64,000 nt of DNA from Methyloversatilis universalis EHg5 (GTDB lineage Bacteria > Pseudomonadota > Gammaproteobacteria > Burkholderiales > Rhodocyclaceae). The stretch is taken from assembly GCF_000378945.1 (NCBI RefSeq), contig NZ_KB900539.1:2499234-2563233 (forward strand). Reading direction: 5' to 3'. The position numbers and the translations under genes are program-made. This document shows, in pieces, positions 11,908-22,563 of the stretch (its first letter is position 1; every line of letters begins with the position of its first letter). Below the pieces are notes generated by a model. That model did not search any database, had not been told where the DNA came from, and saw only the letters and a list, made by a program, of their open reading frames with translations.

Positions 11908-12930
11908 TCAGGCGACGGCCGGCTCCGCGCTCACGCCGGCCACCTCGGCGACGATGCGGCAGGAACGCAGGCGCAGCGCGAAGTCGTGGATGTCGGTCAC
12001 CACCATCAGTTCGTCCGCGCCAGTGCGCTCGACCAGCGACGCCAGGCCGCGGCGCACGGTATCGGGGCCGCCGACCACCGCTTCGGCGAGGAAGGCATCG
12101 ACCGAGGCCTTCTCGTGGCCGGCCCACAGCGGCGTCATGTCGGCCACCGGCGGGCGCAGCCGCAGTGACTCGCCGCGCATCAGCGCCAGCACACGCTGCT
12201 GCGTCGAGGTGAACAGCCCGCGCGCCTCGTGGTCGCTGTCGGCGGCGATCACCGGCACGCCCAGCATCAGGTGCGGCCGGTCGAGCACCGCCGATGGCCG
12301 GAACAGTTCGCGGTACAGGCGGGCGGCCTCCAGCATCATGCGTGGCGCGAAATGGGCGGCGAAGGCGTAAGGCAGGCCCAGCTGGGCCGCCAGCTGCGCA
12401 CTGAACAGGCTGGAGCCGAGCAGCCACACCGGCACTTCGGTGCCCTCGCCCGGCATCGCCCGCACCGCCTGCCCGGGCTGCGCCGGCGCCAGCAGCGCGC
12501 GCAGTTCGGCCACCTGCTCCGGAAAGTCGTCGCCATTGGCTGAAAGATCGCGACGCAGTGCGCGCATGGTCGCGCGGTCGGCGCCCGGCGCGCGGCCCAG
12601 CCCCAGATCGATGCGCCCCGGATACAGCGTGGCCAGCGTGCCGAAGCTTTCCGCCACCACCAGCGGCGCGTGATTGGGCAGCATGACGCCGCCCGAGCCT
12701 ACGCGGATGCGCGAAGTCTGGCCGGCCACGTGGCCGATCAGCACCGCGGTGGCGGCACTCGCGATGCCATCCATATTGTGGTGCTCGGCCAGCCAGTAGC
12801 GCCTGAAGCCCAGCTGTTCGACATGACGCGCCAGCGCGACGGCTTCCTGCAGCGCATCGGCCACGCTGCCACCGTGGCGGACCGGCACCAGATCGAGCAT
12901 GGACAGCGGAATGTTGAACGGTTCGGGCAT
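11908..12930 (-). CDS. LLM-class flavin-dependent oxidoreductase (MsnO8/YhbW-like)
   Basis: A 340-residue luciferase-like monooxygenase fold protein. The start [20 protein letters not shown] is the usual N-terminus of the MsnO8 subgroup. Conserved segments are [36 protein letters not shown] and [14 protein letters not shown], which form the FMN and substrate pocket, and [20 protein letters not shown]. It probably uses reduced flavin to act on an unknown substrate. It is divergent from glpK across 196 bp. No partner reductase is visible nearby. Confidence 0.9.
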   Translation of the reverse strand: MPEPFNIPLSMLDLVPVRHGGSVADALQEAVALARHVEQLGFRRYWLAEHHNMDGIASAATAVLIGHVAGQTSRIRVGSGGVMLPNHAPLVVAESFGTLATLYPGRIDLGLGRAPGADRATMRALRRDLSANGDDFPEQVAELRALLAPAQPGQAVRAMPGEGTEVPVWLLGSSLFSAQLAAQLGLPYAFAAHFAPRMMLEAARLYRELFRPSAVLDRPHLMLGVPVIAADSDHEARGLFTSTQQRVLALMRGESLRLRPPVADMTPLWAGHEKASVDAFLAEAVVGGPDTVRRGLASLVERTGADELMVVTDIHDFALRLRSCRIVAEVAGVSAEPAVA

Positions 12931-13126
12931 CGGGGCTCCAGCTCGGAAGACTGCGGTGGGGACGGAGGGCGGCGGACTGCGCACAGCCCGGCCGTTGCGG
13001 GCACATGCCAGTGGATATCGGGGCGGCGCGAAAGTTTGCAAGCGCCGGCTGGCCCGGTATCGTCGAGCACTGCAGCGGAAGGCCTGTTCCGCCCGCGCCC
13101 CACCGTGAAGAGGGAGGAGTTCCGCC

Positions 13127-14629
<1,503 letters not shown>

Positions 14630-14662
14630 AAGTCGGTCACCGGGGGCCGGCCGCGCCGCAGC

Positions 14663-15346
14663 TCAGTCTGCAGCCCCCTCAGCGCCGCCCGGACTGTCGC
14701 CGCTGCCGCCTTCCGCGCCGCCACCCATGCCCCACTTGAGCGCCAGCCGTACTAGATCGATGTCGGTGCGGGTGCCGAGTTTGGCCTTGATCTGATAGTG
14801 AGTGTTCTGCGCGGTTTTCGGGCTGATGTGCAGCATCTGGCCGATCTCGTCCGGCGTGCGGCCGTCGAGCAGCAGCCGCAGCACCTCGAATTCGCGCGGT
14901 GACAGCGCATCGAGCGGATTGTCCGACTCGTTCAGCAGCGCAAGCGCCAGTTCGGGCGCGATGTCCGGGCTGAGCACCCGGCGCCGTGCCGCCACCTGAT
15001 AGACCGCATCGATCAGCACGTCCGGCGCGCAGCTCTTGGTCACGTAGCCGAGCGCGCCGGCGCGCAGCGCCTGCGACGCGAACAGCGGGTCACGGTGCAT
15101 GCTGAACACCAGAATGCGCGCGCGCCCATCACGCTGCACCAGCCGGCGCACCAGTTCGACCCCGCCCATGTCGGGCAGGCCCAGGTCCAGCACCACCACG
15201 TCCGGCTCCACGCTGCGGAAGGCGGTCAGCGCCTCGCCCGCGGTGGACGCCTCCGCCTCGATGCGCAGGTCGGGCCGGCGTTCCAGCAGCCGGCGATAGC
15301 CTTCGCGCACCACCGCGTGATCGTCGACCAGCAGCAGACGGATCAT
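14663..15346 (-). CDS. NarL/UhpA-family response regulator
   Basis: A 227-residue regulator. The receiver domain starts MIRLLLVDDHAVVREGY with D8-D9 and the phospho-site D54 in VVLDLGLPDMGG, and Lys in GYVTKSC. A LuxR-type HTH (about 145-205) contains SPREFEVLRLLLDGRTPDEIGQ and SPKTAQNTHYQIKAKLG. A Gly/Ser/Ala-rich 20-residue tail ends the protein. It overlaps the kinase gene by 4 bp and is its cognate regulator. It is convergent with glpK with only 33 bp between the stops. Confidence 0.94.
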   Translation of the reverse strand: MIRLLLVDDHAVVREGYRRLLERRPDLRIEAEASTAGEALTAFRSVEPDVVVLDLGLPDMGGVELVRRLVQRDGRARILVFSMHRDPLFASQALRAGALGYVTKSCAPDVLIDAVYQVAARRRVLSPDIAPELALALLNESDNPLDALSPREFEVLRLLLDGRTPDEIGQMLHISPKTAQNTHYQIKAKLGTRTDIDLVRLALKWGMGGGAEGGSGDSPGGAEGAAD

Positions 15347-16719
15347 GCGAGCACTCCTTCGTTTCTGTTCGTCGCCGCGCCGGCATCGGCCGGCAGTACC
15401 ACCTCGACCCGCAGGCCACCTTCGCTGCGCGGCGTCAGCGTGAGCCGGCCGCCCAGCGCATTCACCCGCTCGCGCATGCCCAGCACGCCCAGCCCGCCTT
15501 CGAACTTCGCACCTTCGAGCGGCCGGCCATCGTCATCGACGCTCAGTCTGACCTCGCCGCCGACGCAGCGCAGCGATACCGCGATATGACGGGCATCCGC
15601 GTGCTTCTGCGCATTGGTCAGGCTTTCCTGCACGATGCGGTAGAGGCTCACGTTCAGGTTGTCGGCCAGACCGGACGGGTCACCCTGAATGTCCAGCGTG
15701 TGCAGGCAGCGACCGTGGCTGCTGCGGTTGCGGCTGTCGATCAGCTGTTCCAGACAGGCCGCCAGACCGAAAGCTTCCAGCCCGACCGGCCGCAGTTCGC
15801 GCAGGATGAGCTGCAGCACTTCCATCATGTGCGCGGTGATGCGCGAAATCGCCTCGGCGCAGGGCGTGAGCGCCGGCAGCTGGTCGTGCGCCAGTTCGCG
15901 CGCATAGGCCGCCTCGGCCTGGATGGAGGTGAGGCACTGGCCCATTTCGTCGTGCAGTTCGCGCGCAAGCCGGCGCCGCTCCTCCTCGCGCACGTCGAGC
16001 AGACGGCGGGCAAGCAGGCGCTGTTCCTCCATGGTGTGCTGCAGCCGGCCGGCCAGATGGTTGAACACCTGGCCGATGCGCTGCAGTTCGATCAGTTCGA
16101 AAGACGGCAGGCGCACCGACAGGTCACCGGCCTGCATGCGCTCAACGCCGCGCAGGATGTCATCAGCCGGGCGCAGCACCCGGCGCACCGGCAGATAGAC
16201 CAGCACGTTCAGCAGCAGCACGCCGGCGGTGATGATGAGCAGGTTGCGGATGGCGGTCGCCACCGACTGCGCCACGCTGTTGTAATTGGGCGTCAGCAGC
16301 AACTCACCTACCTTGATGCCCGGATAGCGGCCGACCGCGCCGACATAGCGCGCCTCCTCGCCCACCACCCGGCGCATCAGGCTGGCCGGCAGCCAGACCG
16401 GCGCTTCGGCGTCGCCGAAACAGCGCTGCACCACCGGACGTGAGTAGATGTTGATCACCTCGGCACAGAAATGCACCAGCCGGCCTATGCCCTCCAGATC
16501 GTTCAGTTCCAGCGAACCCAGATCGCGCACGAAAGGCGGCGACACGCGGGAAATCTCGTTCTCGATCAGCTGCTTGATGGTGTCGCCGGTACGCGGGATG
16601 TCGGCGTGCAGCCGTTCGCGGGTCTGTACCAGCGTGAATGCGATCGCGCAGGCCAGCAGCAGCAGCGCAAACAGCGTGATGCGGATCAGCAGGATGCGCT
16701 TGAGGTCTACGCGTTTCAT
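15343..16719 (-). CDS. NarX/UhpB-type sensor histidine kinase
   Basis: A 458-residue membrane kinase. TM1 spans about residues 8-31, a periplasmic sensor domain about 32-155 and TM2 about 157-178. A HAMP domain follows (LRPADDILRGVERMQAGDL). The HisKA_3 domain has the phospho-His H256 in RRLARELHDEMGQCLTS, and an HATPase domain contains SLYRIVQESLTNAQKHA and GGLGVLGMRERV. It belongs to the UhpB/NarX class that pairs with LuxR-type regulators, encoded immediately downstream with ATGA overlap. It is divergent from a periplasmic binding protein gene, which it may sense through or regulate (inference). Confidence 0.94.
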   Translation of the reverse strand: MKRVDLKRILLIRITLFALLLLACAIAFTLVQTRERLHADIPRTGDTIKQLIENEISRVSPPFVRDLGSLELNDLEGIGRLVHFCAEVINIYSRPVVQRCFGDAEAPVWLPASLMRRVVGEEARYVGAVGRYPGIKVGELLLTPNYNSVAQSVATAIRNLLIITAGVLLLNVLVYLPVRRVLRPADDILRGVERMQAGDLSVRLPSFELIELQRIGQVFNHLAGRLQHTMEEQRLLARRLLDVREEERRRLARELHDEMGQCLTSIQAEAAYARELAHDQLPALTPCAEAISRITAHMMEVLQLILRELRPVGLEAFGLAACLEQLIDSRNRSSHGRCLHTLDIQGDPSGLADNLNVSLYRIVQESLTNAQKHADARHIAVSLRCVGGEVRLSVDDDGRPLEGAKFEGGLGVLGMRERVNALGGRLTLTPRSEGGLRVEVVLPADAGAATNRNEGVLA

Positions 16720-16916
16720 CGGCAGGCGTTACGAGACGGGTGATGGAGGCACATTGTGCGCATGCGCTGATCAGCCGGCCAGCGCGGCCGGATCATAGGG
16801 TGCCGCCCGACGGCCCGGAGCGGGCAATTTGACCGTACCGCCTGCGGCAGAACACCGGCGTGCCGGCAGCCGGCCCGGCCTAAGCTGCGCTCACTCTCAA
16901 CACGGAGCATCCGAAC

Positions 16917-17771
16917 GTGACCTTCCGCATGACATCAAGCCGCCTGAAGACTTTGCTGGGTACAGCCCTGCTCGCCGCCGGCCTGCTCGCCACCGCAGCC
17001 GCCGATGCCCGCGATCTCGCCGAAGTGAAATCCAGCGGCCAGCTGCGGGTCGGCCTGTACAAGGACTTCCCTCCCTACGCCGACGACGGCGCCGGCATCG
17101 ATGTCGACATCGCGCGCGCGCTGGCCGAAAAAATGGGTCTGAAAGCGGTGCTGGCCAGCTATGACGCCGGCGAGAACATGGACGACGACCTGCGCAACAT
17201 CGTCTGGAAGGGCACGGTGCTCGGCCCGGCAGTCTCCGACGTGATGGTGCACGTACCGGTGGACCCGGTCATGAGCCAGCGCAACCCGCAGGTGCGCATC
17301 TTCGGCGCCTACCACCGCGAAACCCTGGCCGCGCTGCGCGACACCGAAAAGCTGCCCAAGCTGGACAAGGTGGCTGACATCGACCAGCAGCCGCTGGGCG
17401 CCGAAGGCGAATCCATCCTGTCGATGGCGCTGCTGTCGTCGGACGCCGGCCGGCTGCGCAGCCAGCTACATCACTATGCGTCGATGACCGATGCCCGCAA
17501 GGCGCTCGAATCCGGTGAAATCGCGGCCTTCCTCGGCATGCGCAGCCAGATCGAACCGATGAAGGCCGCCACCGGCAGCCGCTTCACGATGAGCAATCCG
17601 CCGCCGCTGCCGGGCCTGCCGCAGGCCGGCTGGGCGCTGGGCATGGCGGTGGTGGCCGACGCCGCCGACCTGGAACAGGCGCTGAAGAAGGCGCTGGCCG
17701 ACCTGGAAAGCGACGGTACGCTGGACCGCATTTTCAAGAAGCACGCGGTCACCCGCATGCCGCCGCTGTAA
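16917..17771 (+). CDS. Periplasmic substrate-binding protein (SBP_bac_3 family)
   Basis: A 284-residue exported protein. The start is GTG at 16917 (CGGAG 8-9 nt before); ATG at 16929 is an alternative. The signal peptide is about residues 1-32 (LLGTALLAAGLLATAAADA). The mature domain resembles family 3 amino-acid-type binding proteins: VKSSGQLRVGLYKDFPPYA, GIDVDIARALAEKMGL, GTLDRIFKKHAV. No permease or ATPase lies beside it. It is divergent from a kinase/regulator pair. Orphan binding proteins of this type also occur beside PQQ alcohol-dehydrogenase genes (MxaJ/XoxJ), but no dehydrogenase is in the window and the match is not specific. Confidence 0.8.
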   Translation: MTFRMTSSRLKTLLGTALLAAGLLATAAADARDLAEVKSSGQLRVGLYKDFPPYADDGAGIDVDIARALAEKMGLKAVLASYDAGENMDDDLRNIVWKGTVLGPAVSDVMVHVPVDPVMSQRNPQVRIFGAYHRETLAALRDTEKLPKLDKVADIDQQPLGAEGESILSMALLSSDAGRLRSQLHHYASMTDARKALESGEIAAFLGMRSQIEPMKAATGSRFTMSNPPPLPGLPQAGWALGMAVVADAADLEQALKKALADLESDGTLDRIFKKHAVTRMPPL

Positions 17772-17786
17772 CCGGGCGACAGCGGG

Positions 17787-18530
17787 TCAGTGGCCTGCGA
17801 CCTGCCCCGGCAGGTCGAGGCAGTCGGTAAACAGGCCGCGCACGCCGGCCGCGATCAGCGCGGCCGCGCGGTCGGCCTGATTCACCGTGTAGCACAGCAG
17901 CGGAATACCGGCGCCGACGATGTCGGCCAGGCGCTCCGCGGCAAGGCGGCCGTGATCGCAATGCAGCGACACCGCGCCCAGCGTGCGCATCTGCGTGCGC
18001 CAGTCATCCGGCACCGCTTCGAACAGCAGCCCGCGCGGCACCTCGGGCGCCCGCGCGCGGGCCGCGTCCAGCGCATCGAAATCGAAGGATGAAAACAGTG
18101 GCAGCGTGCGCCCGACCGGCCAGCGCGCCGCCACCGTGCGCGCCACCGCGTCACCGGTGGCACGGGCATGGCCCGGCGCCGGCTTGATTTCGATATTGGC
18201 GTCGAGATCGAGCGCGACCAGCAGCGCGATCGCTTCTTCCAGTGTGGGAATGACTTCGCCGGCAAAGGCCCGGCCGTGCCAGGCACCGGCGTCGAGCTGG
18301 CGCAGCGCGGCGAAGTCGTGCTCAGCCACTGCACCACGGCCACTGGTGGTGCGCTCCAGCGTGTCGTCGTGGATGAGCACCGGCACGCCGTCGCGGCTCA
18401 GCATCACGTCGAACTCGACCATGCGGAAGCCGGCCGCCGCGCCGGCGCGTATCGCCGCCAGCGTGTTTTCCGGCGCGGCACGACCGCCGCCCCGGTGGGC
18501 GATCCACAGCGGTCGCCCCCAGTCGCTCAC
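17787..18530 (-). CDS. ugpQ: Glycerophosphodiester phosphodiesterase
   Basis: A 247-residue GDPD-family TIM barrel that hydrolyses glycerophosphodiesters to sn-glycerol 3-phosphate and an alcohol. Motifs: IAHRGGGRAAPENTLAA (His and Glu of the active site), MVEFDVMLSRDGVPVLIHDDTLERTT (metal ligands and the second His), ANIEIKP and HCDHGRL. No signal peptide is present, so the enzyme is cytoplasmic as for UgpQ. It follows a UgpB-like binding protein and a 78-residue protein on the same strand. Confidence 0.93.
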   Translation of the reverse strand: MSDWGRPLWIAHRGGGRAAPENTLAAIRAGAAAGFRMVEFDVMLSRDGVPVLIHDDTLERTTSGRGAVAEHDFAALRQLDAGAWHGRAFAGEVIPTLEEAIALLVALDLDANIEIKPAPGHARATGDAVARTVAARWPVGRTLPLFSSFDFDALDAARARAPEVPRGLLFEAVPDDWRTQMRTLGAVSLHCDHGRLAAERLADIVGAGIPLLCYTVNQADRAAALIAAGVRGLFTDCLDLPGQVAGH

Positions 18531-18554
18531 GGGTAGGCGCTCACCGGTTCGACC

Positions 18555-18791
18555 TCACTGGTTCTGCAGCAGATCGCGCGCCTCGCGCGCAACCTGATCG
18601 TCGACCAGCCAGGCGATGGCCGACAGCAGTTCGATGGACTGACCGCTGGCCACGCCCTCCTTCACCCAGTTCTCGATCGCACGCACCCGCGCGGCGTCGT
18701 CGAGCGCGAGCAGCTTGAGCAGCGGCTCGCGCACCGACGCGTCCTCGCGTGCACTGCGTATCAGCAGCACCAGCTGTTCGCTGTCGCTCAT
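18555..18791 (-). CDS. Small hypothetical protein between ugpB and ugpQ
   Basis: A 78-residue, mostly helical, acidic protein (MSDSEQLVLLIRSAREDASV... ending ARDLLQNQ). Its ATG overlaps the stop of the UgpB-like gene (ATGA), and 24 bp separate it from ugpQ, so all three are likely one transcript. It has no signal peptide, membrane segment or recognised motif. Confidence 0.7.
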   Translation of the reverse strand: MSDSEQLVLLIRSAREDASVREPLLKLLALDDAARVRAIENWVKEGVASGQSIELLSAIAWLVDDQVAREARDLLQNQ

Positions 18792-20122
18792 TGCGCCGCC
18801 CGCATCACGGCACTGTCCAGCGCGGCCTTGGCCGGCTTGCGGTCAGCCCACAGCGCCTCCAGTTCTTCGTCGAGTGCTGCGCGCACCTTGGGGTTGGCCG
18901 ACGCGACACTGGGGCCGCCGTCTGCCGCCGCCGCACCGCCGCGACCGGCCAGCTGACGCAGCGCCACGCGCACCACGCCATCGGCAGTCGGTGCATCCAC
19001 CGGGCTCAGCGCCACCACGCCAGCACGGTTCAGCGGTACGAAACCGGTGTCCAGCGCCCATCGCGCCTGACGCTCCGGATCGAGCGCGAAGGTGACGAAG
19101 CGGGCGATGGTCTGCAGATCGGCCGCGCTGCGGCCAGCCGACACCCACAGCGAGGCGCCATCGGCCAGCGTGTGGCCGGTCTTGTTGTACACGTCTTCGT
19201 GGAAGGGCAGCGGTGCCACACCCACCTCGAACTTGGCGTCGTGCTTGATTGCCGGCCACGAGGAAGACATCGCGGTCAGCACCTGGCACTTGCCGCTGGA
19301 GAACATCGGCACCGCCTCGTCGCCGCGGCCGAAGATGTGCAGATAGCGGCTCTTGTACCAGGACGACATCATGGCCAGGTGCTTCACCTGCACCAGACCG
19401 TTGAACGCCAGTTCCTCACCCGCCTTCTGGCCCTTCTTGGCCGCCACCTTGCGGGCGAACGGCTCGTTGTGCCAGGCACTCACGTTGTCCACGTGCACCA
19501 GCGCCGGACGTGCGCTCGTATAGGGGCAGGAATAGCCGGCGTCGCGCAGGTCACCGAGCGCGGACTGCAGCGTGAGCCAGTGATTGGGCGGCTGCTGCGG
19601 GTCCAGGCCAACGCGGGTGAAGGCGTCCTTGTTGTAGAACATGACCGGCGTGGCCAAACCGATGGCCAGTGCATTCAGCCGGCCCTTGCCATCGGCCAGC
19701 CAGGACGGCATCGGCGACGGAATGCGCACCGCGGCGAACTTCTCCTTGCCCTTGGCCATCACGTCGGCCAGCGGGGTGTAGCGCACCTTGCCGTCGAGGA
19801 AATGAGCACGGGCATCGGCATCCAGCACCTGCATCGCGGGCGCGGCACCGTCGTCCCACTTGCGGGCGCTCAGCACGATCTTCTGCGACGCCTTGCCACT
19901 GGCGTTGAAGTCATCGACCAGCTTCTGCAGCGCCTGCGCGGTGCTCTCATCGAGCGAGTGCGCCAGTTCCAGCGGTTCGGCTTCCTTCGCCGGTGCGGCC
20001 GCCTTCTTGCTGGCGGCAGCCGGTTTCTTCGCGGGGCTCTTCTTCGCGTCCTGCGCGTGCAGGGCGAGCGGGAAAGCAAGGACGCTGGCCGCGATCAGTG
20101 CGGCGAACGGCTTGAGGGTCAT
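18788..20122 (-). CDS. ugpB: UgpB-like glycerol-3-phosphate/glycerophosphodiester binding protein
   Basis: A 444-residue extracellular solute-binding protein. The signal peptide is MTLKPFAALIAASVLAFPLALHAQ, followed by an Ala/Lys-rich linker (residues 25-48). Segments matching UgpB include VMFYNKDAFTRVGLDPQQPP, DNVSAWHNEPFA, GASLWVSAG, TGFVPL and ALDEELEALWADRKPAKAALDSAV. The gene starts after AGAAGGAGAA. Unlike the usual ugpBAEC order, no ugpA, ugpE or ugpC follows; the next genes are a 78-residue protein and ugpQ. It must use a permease encoded elsewhere or act as a sensor. Confidence 0.85.
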   Translation of the reverse strand: MTLKPFAALIAASVLAFPLALHAQDAKKSPAKKPAAASKKAAAPAKEAEPLELAHSLDESTAQALQKLVDDFNASGKASQKIVLSARKWDDGAAPAMQVLDADARAHFLDGKVRYTPLADVMAKGKEKFAAVRIPSPMPSWLADGKGRLNALAIGLATPVMFYNKDAFTRVGLDPQQPPNHWLTLQSALGDLRDAGYSCPYTSARPALVHVDNVSAWHNEPFARKVAAKKGQKAGEELAFNGLVQVKHLAMMSSWYKSRYLHIFGRGDEAVPMFSSGKCQVLTAMSSSWPAIKHDAKFEVGVAPLPFHEDVYNKTGHTLADGASLWVSAGRSAADLQTIARFVTFALDPERQARWALDTGFVPLNRAGVVALSPVDAPTADGVVRVALRQLAGRGGAAAADGGPSVASANPKVRAALDEELEALWADRKPAKAALDSAVMRAAQ

Positions 20123-20213
20123 GCGGTGTTCTCCTTCTGTGCCGCCTCGGGGCGGCGGGCTGCTCTGAAATCTCTTGCAAGCGCGGCAGGCGCGGTGCGC
20201 TGCCGGCGCTGAC

Positions 20214-21263
20214 TCATGGCGCGGGGTTGGTGTAGCGCAGGTGGATCGCGTCGATCGCCTTGCACAGCTCGTCAGACAGGCTGACCGACCACGCGCTGAT
20301 ATTTTCCCGCAACTGGGTGGCGTTCGTCACCCCGATCAGCGTGCTGGCCACCGTGCTGCGGCGGTAGCAGAAGGCCAGCGCCAACTGCGCCGGCGTGAGC
20401 CCGTGCTCGCGCGCCAGCGCTGCATAGGCGCGCGAAGCCGGCGCCACGTTCTCCTTGAAATAGCGCTGGCCGAACTGCGGAAATTCGGTGATGCGGCCGG
20501 CCGCATCGGCGTCGTCCGCATACTTGCCGCTGAGGTGGCCGAAGCCCATCGGCGAATAGGCGAGCAGCGACACCTGCTCTCGCGCGCACACCTCCGACAG
20601 CCCGAAATCGAAGGTGCGGTTCATCAGGTGGTAGGCGTTCTGGATGCTCACCACCCGCGGCAGCCCCTCGTCGGCCAGGCGCATGCAGGTCATCAGCCCC
20701 CAGGGCGTTTCGTTGGACACGCCGATGTGGCGCACCTTGCCTTCGGCGATCAGCTTCGCCATCGTTTCCAGCTGGCTGCGCAGCGACGCGGCGTCGCGTT
20801 CGGCCGCCGGGTCGTATTCGTAGTGGCCGAACATCGGCACGTTACGGGCCGGCCAGTGGATCTGGTACAGGTCGATATGGTCAGTGCCCAGCCGGCGCAG
20901 CGAACCTTCGACCGCGGCGCGGATGTTGGCTTCGTCCAGCGCCAGCGGGCCGCCGCGTATCCACGGCATGCCGCGCGCCGGCCCCGCCACCTTGGTAGCA
21001 ACGATCACCTTGTCGCGCGGTTTCTTCGCCAGCCAGCTGCCGACGATGCTTTCGGTGGCGCCGCAGGTTTCGGCGCGCGCCGGGACCGGGTACATTTCGG
21101 CCGCGTCGAGCAGGTCGATGCCGGCTTCGAAAGCTTCGTCCATCAGCGCATGCGCGCTGCGCTCATCGACCTGCTGGCCGAAGGTCATGGTGCCCAGCCC
21201 GATGGCGGGCACGTCCAGCGACGAGCGTCCGAGCCGGCGCCGCGCGATATCCTTGCTGTCCAT
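20214..21263 (-). CDS. tas: Aldo/keto reductase, Tas family
   Basis: A 349-residue NADPH-dependent aldo/keto reductase, close in length to E. coli Tas (346). The start MDSKDIARRRLGRSSLDVP was chosen over an upstream extension that reaches into the rlmM leader. Motifs: AIGLGTMTFGQQV, DAAEMYPVPARAETCGATE (catalytic Asp and Tyr), VIVATKVAGPAR (Lys), DLYQIHWPARNVPMFG (His). The substrate is unknown. It is divergent from rlmM and lies 91 bp upstream of ugpB on the same strand. Confidence 0.92.
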   Translation of the reverse strand: MDSKDIARRRLGRSSLDVPAIGLGTMTFGQQVDERSAHALMDEAFEAGIDLLDAAEMYPVPARAETCGATESIVGSWLAKKPRDKVIVATKVAGPARGMPWIRGGPLALDEANIRAAVEGSLRRLGTDHIDLYQIHWPARNVPMFGHYEYDPAAERDAASLRSQLETMAKLIAEGKVRHIGVSNETPWGLMTCMRLADEGLPRVVSIQNAYHLMNRTFDFGLSEVCAREQVSLLAYSPMGFGHLSGKYADDADAAGRITEFPQFGQRYFKENVAPASRAYAALAREHGLTPAQLALAFCYRRSTVASTLIGVTNATQLRENISAWSVSLSDELCKAIDAIHLRYTNPAP

Positions 21264-21361
21264 GATGTGGCTTGAGGAAGTCCGGAGGTGTGTCTGGCAA
21301 GGGCCAGACATGTACCACAGACCGTGTCTCACCACGTCGATTCCCGCAGATCGGAAATATC

Positions 21362-22459
21362 TTGAAAACACATCTCAACGGCCTGCTGCTCTACTGCCGC
21401 CCCGGCTTCGAGCGCGAATGCGCGCAGGAAATCGCCGACCGCTGCGGCGAAGCAGGCCATCTGGTCGAGGTCAGCGCCGAGCAGAACAGCGGCTGGGTCG
21501 AGGCGCAGGCCGAAGGCGGCACGCTGTGGGCGCTCACCCGCATCCTGCGCTGGCAGGACCTGTGTTTCGCCCGCCAGCTGCTGTTTTCCGGCCGCACGGT
21601 CGAAGGCATGGCGCCCGGCGACCGGGTGACGCCGCTGGTCGAGGCGGCACGCGAACTGTGCGACGGCTACGCCGACTTTCTGGTCGAAACGCCGGACACC
21701 GATGACGCGAAATCGCTGTCGTCGATGATCAAGAAGCTGGAACCGCACCTGAGCCAGGCGCTGGAAGAGGCCGGCGCCTTCAGCGACGCGCCGGACGCGC
21801 CGCGCCTGCACATTCTGTTCACCGCCACCGACCGTGCCACCGTGGCGCTGAGCTGGCCAGGCCGGCGCAGTGAGTGGCTGAACGGCATCCCGCGGCTGCG
21901 CATGCCGCGCGAAGCACCGTCGCGCTCGACGCTGAAGCTGGCCGAAGCCTTCCACACCCTGCTGTCGGAAGACGAACAGGAACGCCTGCTCAAGCCGGGC
22001 ATGAGCGCGGTCGATCTGGGTGCTGCCCCGGGCGGCTGGACCTGGCAGCTGGTGTCGCGCCACATCAGCGTGACCGCGGTGGACAACGGCCGCATGAACC
22101 CGGAACTGCTGGAATCCGGCCTGGTGGTGCACAAACGCGAGGACGGCTTCCGCTTCGTGCCGCGCAAGCCGGTGGACTGGCTGGTATGCGACATGGTCGA
22201 ACAGCCGCGCCGCGTGGCCGCGCTGGCCGCCCGCTGGCTCACCCAGGGCCTGTGCCGGCACGCGGTGTTCAACCTCAAGCTGCCGATGAAGCGCCGCTAC
22301 GACGAACTGCAGCTGTGTACCGACCTGATCGCGGAAGCCATGGGCGACCGCAAGTACGTGCTGCGCTGCCGCCAGCTCTATCACGACCGGGAAGAAGTCA
22401 CCTGCTATCTCGGCGACCCGGGCAAGGCCGGCGGCGGCGGACGCAAGCGGAAACGCTGA
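21362..22459 (+). CDS. rlmM: 23S rRNA 2'-O-ribose C2498 methyltransferase
   Basis: A 365-residue SAM-dependent RNA methyltransferase, the length of E. coli RlmM (366). The N-terminus LKTHLNGLLLYCRPGFERECAQE aligns with RlmM only if a TTG start (21362, GGAA five bases before) is used; no ATG gives the right length. A THUMP-like N-terminal region precedes the Rossmann domain with GMSAVDLGAAPGGWTWQLV and VDWLVCDMVEQPRR. K, D, K, E-type catalytic residues are consistent (AVFNLKLPMKRRYDE). It is monocistronic, and a long REP-type palindrome follows the stop. Confidence 0.94.
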   Translation: MKTHLNGLLLYCRPGFERECAQEIADRCGEAGHLVEVSAEQNSGWVEAQAEGGTLWALTRILRWQDLCFARQLLFSGRTVEGMAPGDRVTPLVEAARELCDGYADFLVETPDTDDAKSLSSMIKKLEPHLSQALEEAGAFSDAPDAPRLHILFTATDRATVALSWPGRRSEWLNGIPRLRMPREAPSRSTLKLAEAFHTLLSEDEQERLLKPGMSAVDLGAAPGGWTWQLVSRHISVTAVDNGRMNPELLESGLVVHKREDGFRFVPRKPVDWLVCDMVEQPRRVAALAARWLTQGLCRHAVFNLKLPMKRRYDELQLCTDLIAEAMGDRKYVLRCRQLYHDREEVTCYLGDPGKAGGGGRKRKR

Positions 22460-22484
22460 ACGCCTCGCGCGTGCCGCCGCCGTT

Positions 22485-22563
22485 ATCGCGGCGAGGGCGC
22501 CGCTCCCACGGAACCGGTCGCGGTCTGCGCAGATTCCCGTGGGAGCGGCGCCCCCGCCGCGAT
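22485..22563. repeat. Intact REP/BIME-type palindrome
   Basis: Two 27-nt arms (22485-22511 and 22537-22563) are reverse complements with one mismatch, separated by 25 nt. The arm core is GGGCGCCGCTCCCACGG. The same arm sequence occurs at the edges of both IS110 elements near 57.8 and 62.8 kb, so this is a dispersed chromosomal repeat and marks an uninterrupted copy. It sits just downstream of rlmM, the usual location for REP elements. Confidence 0.85.
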
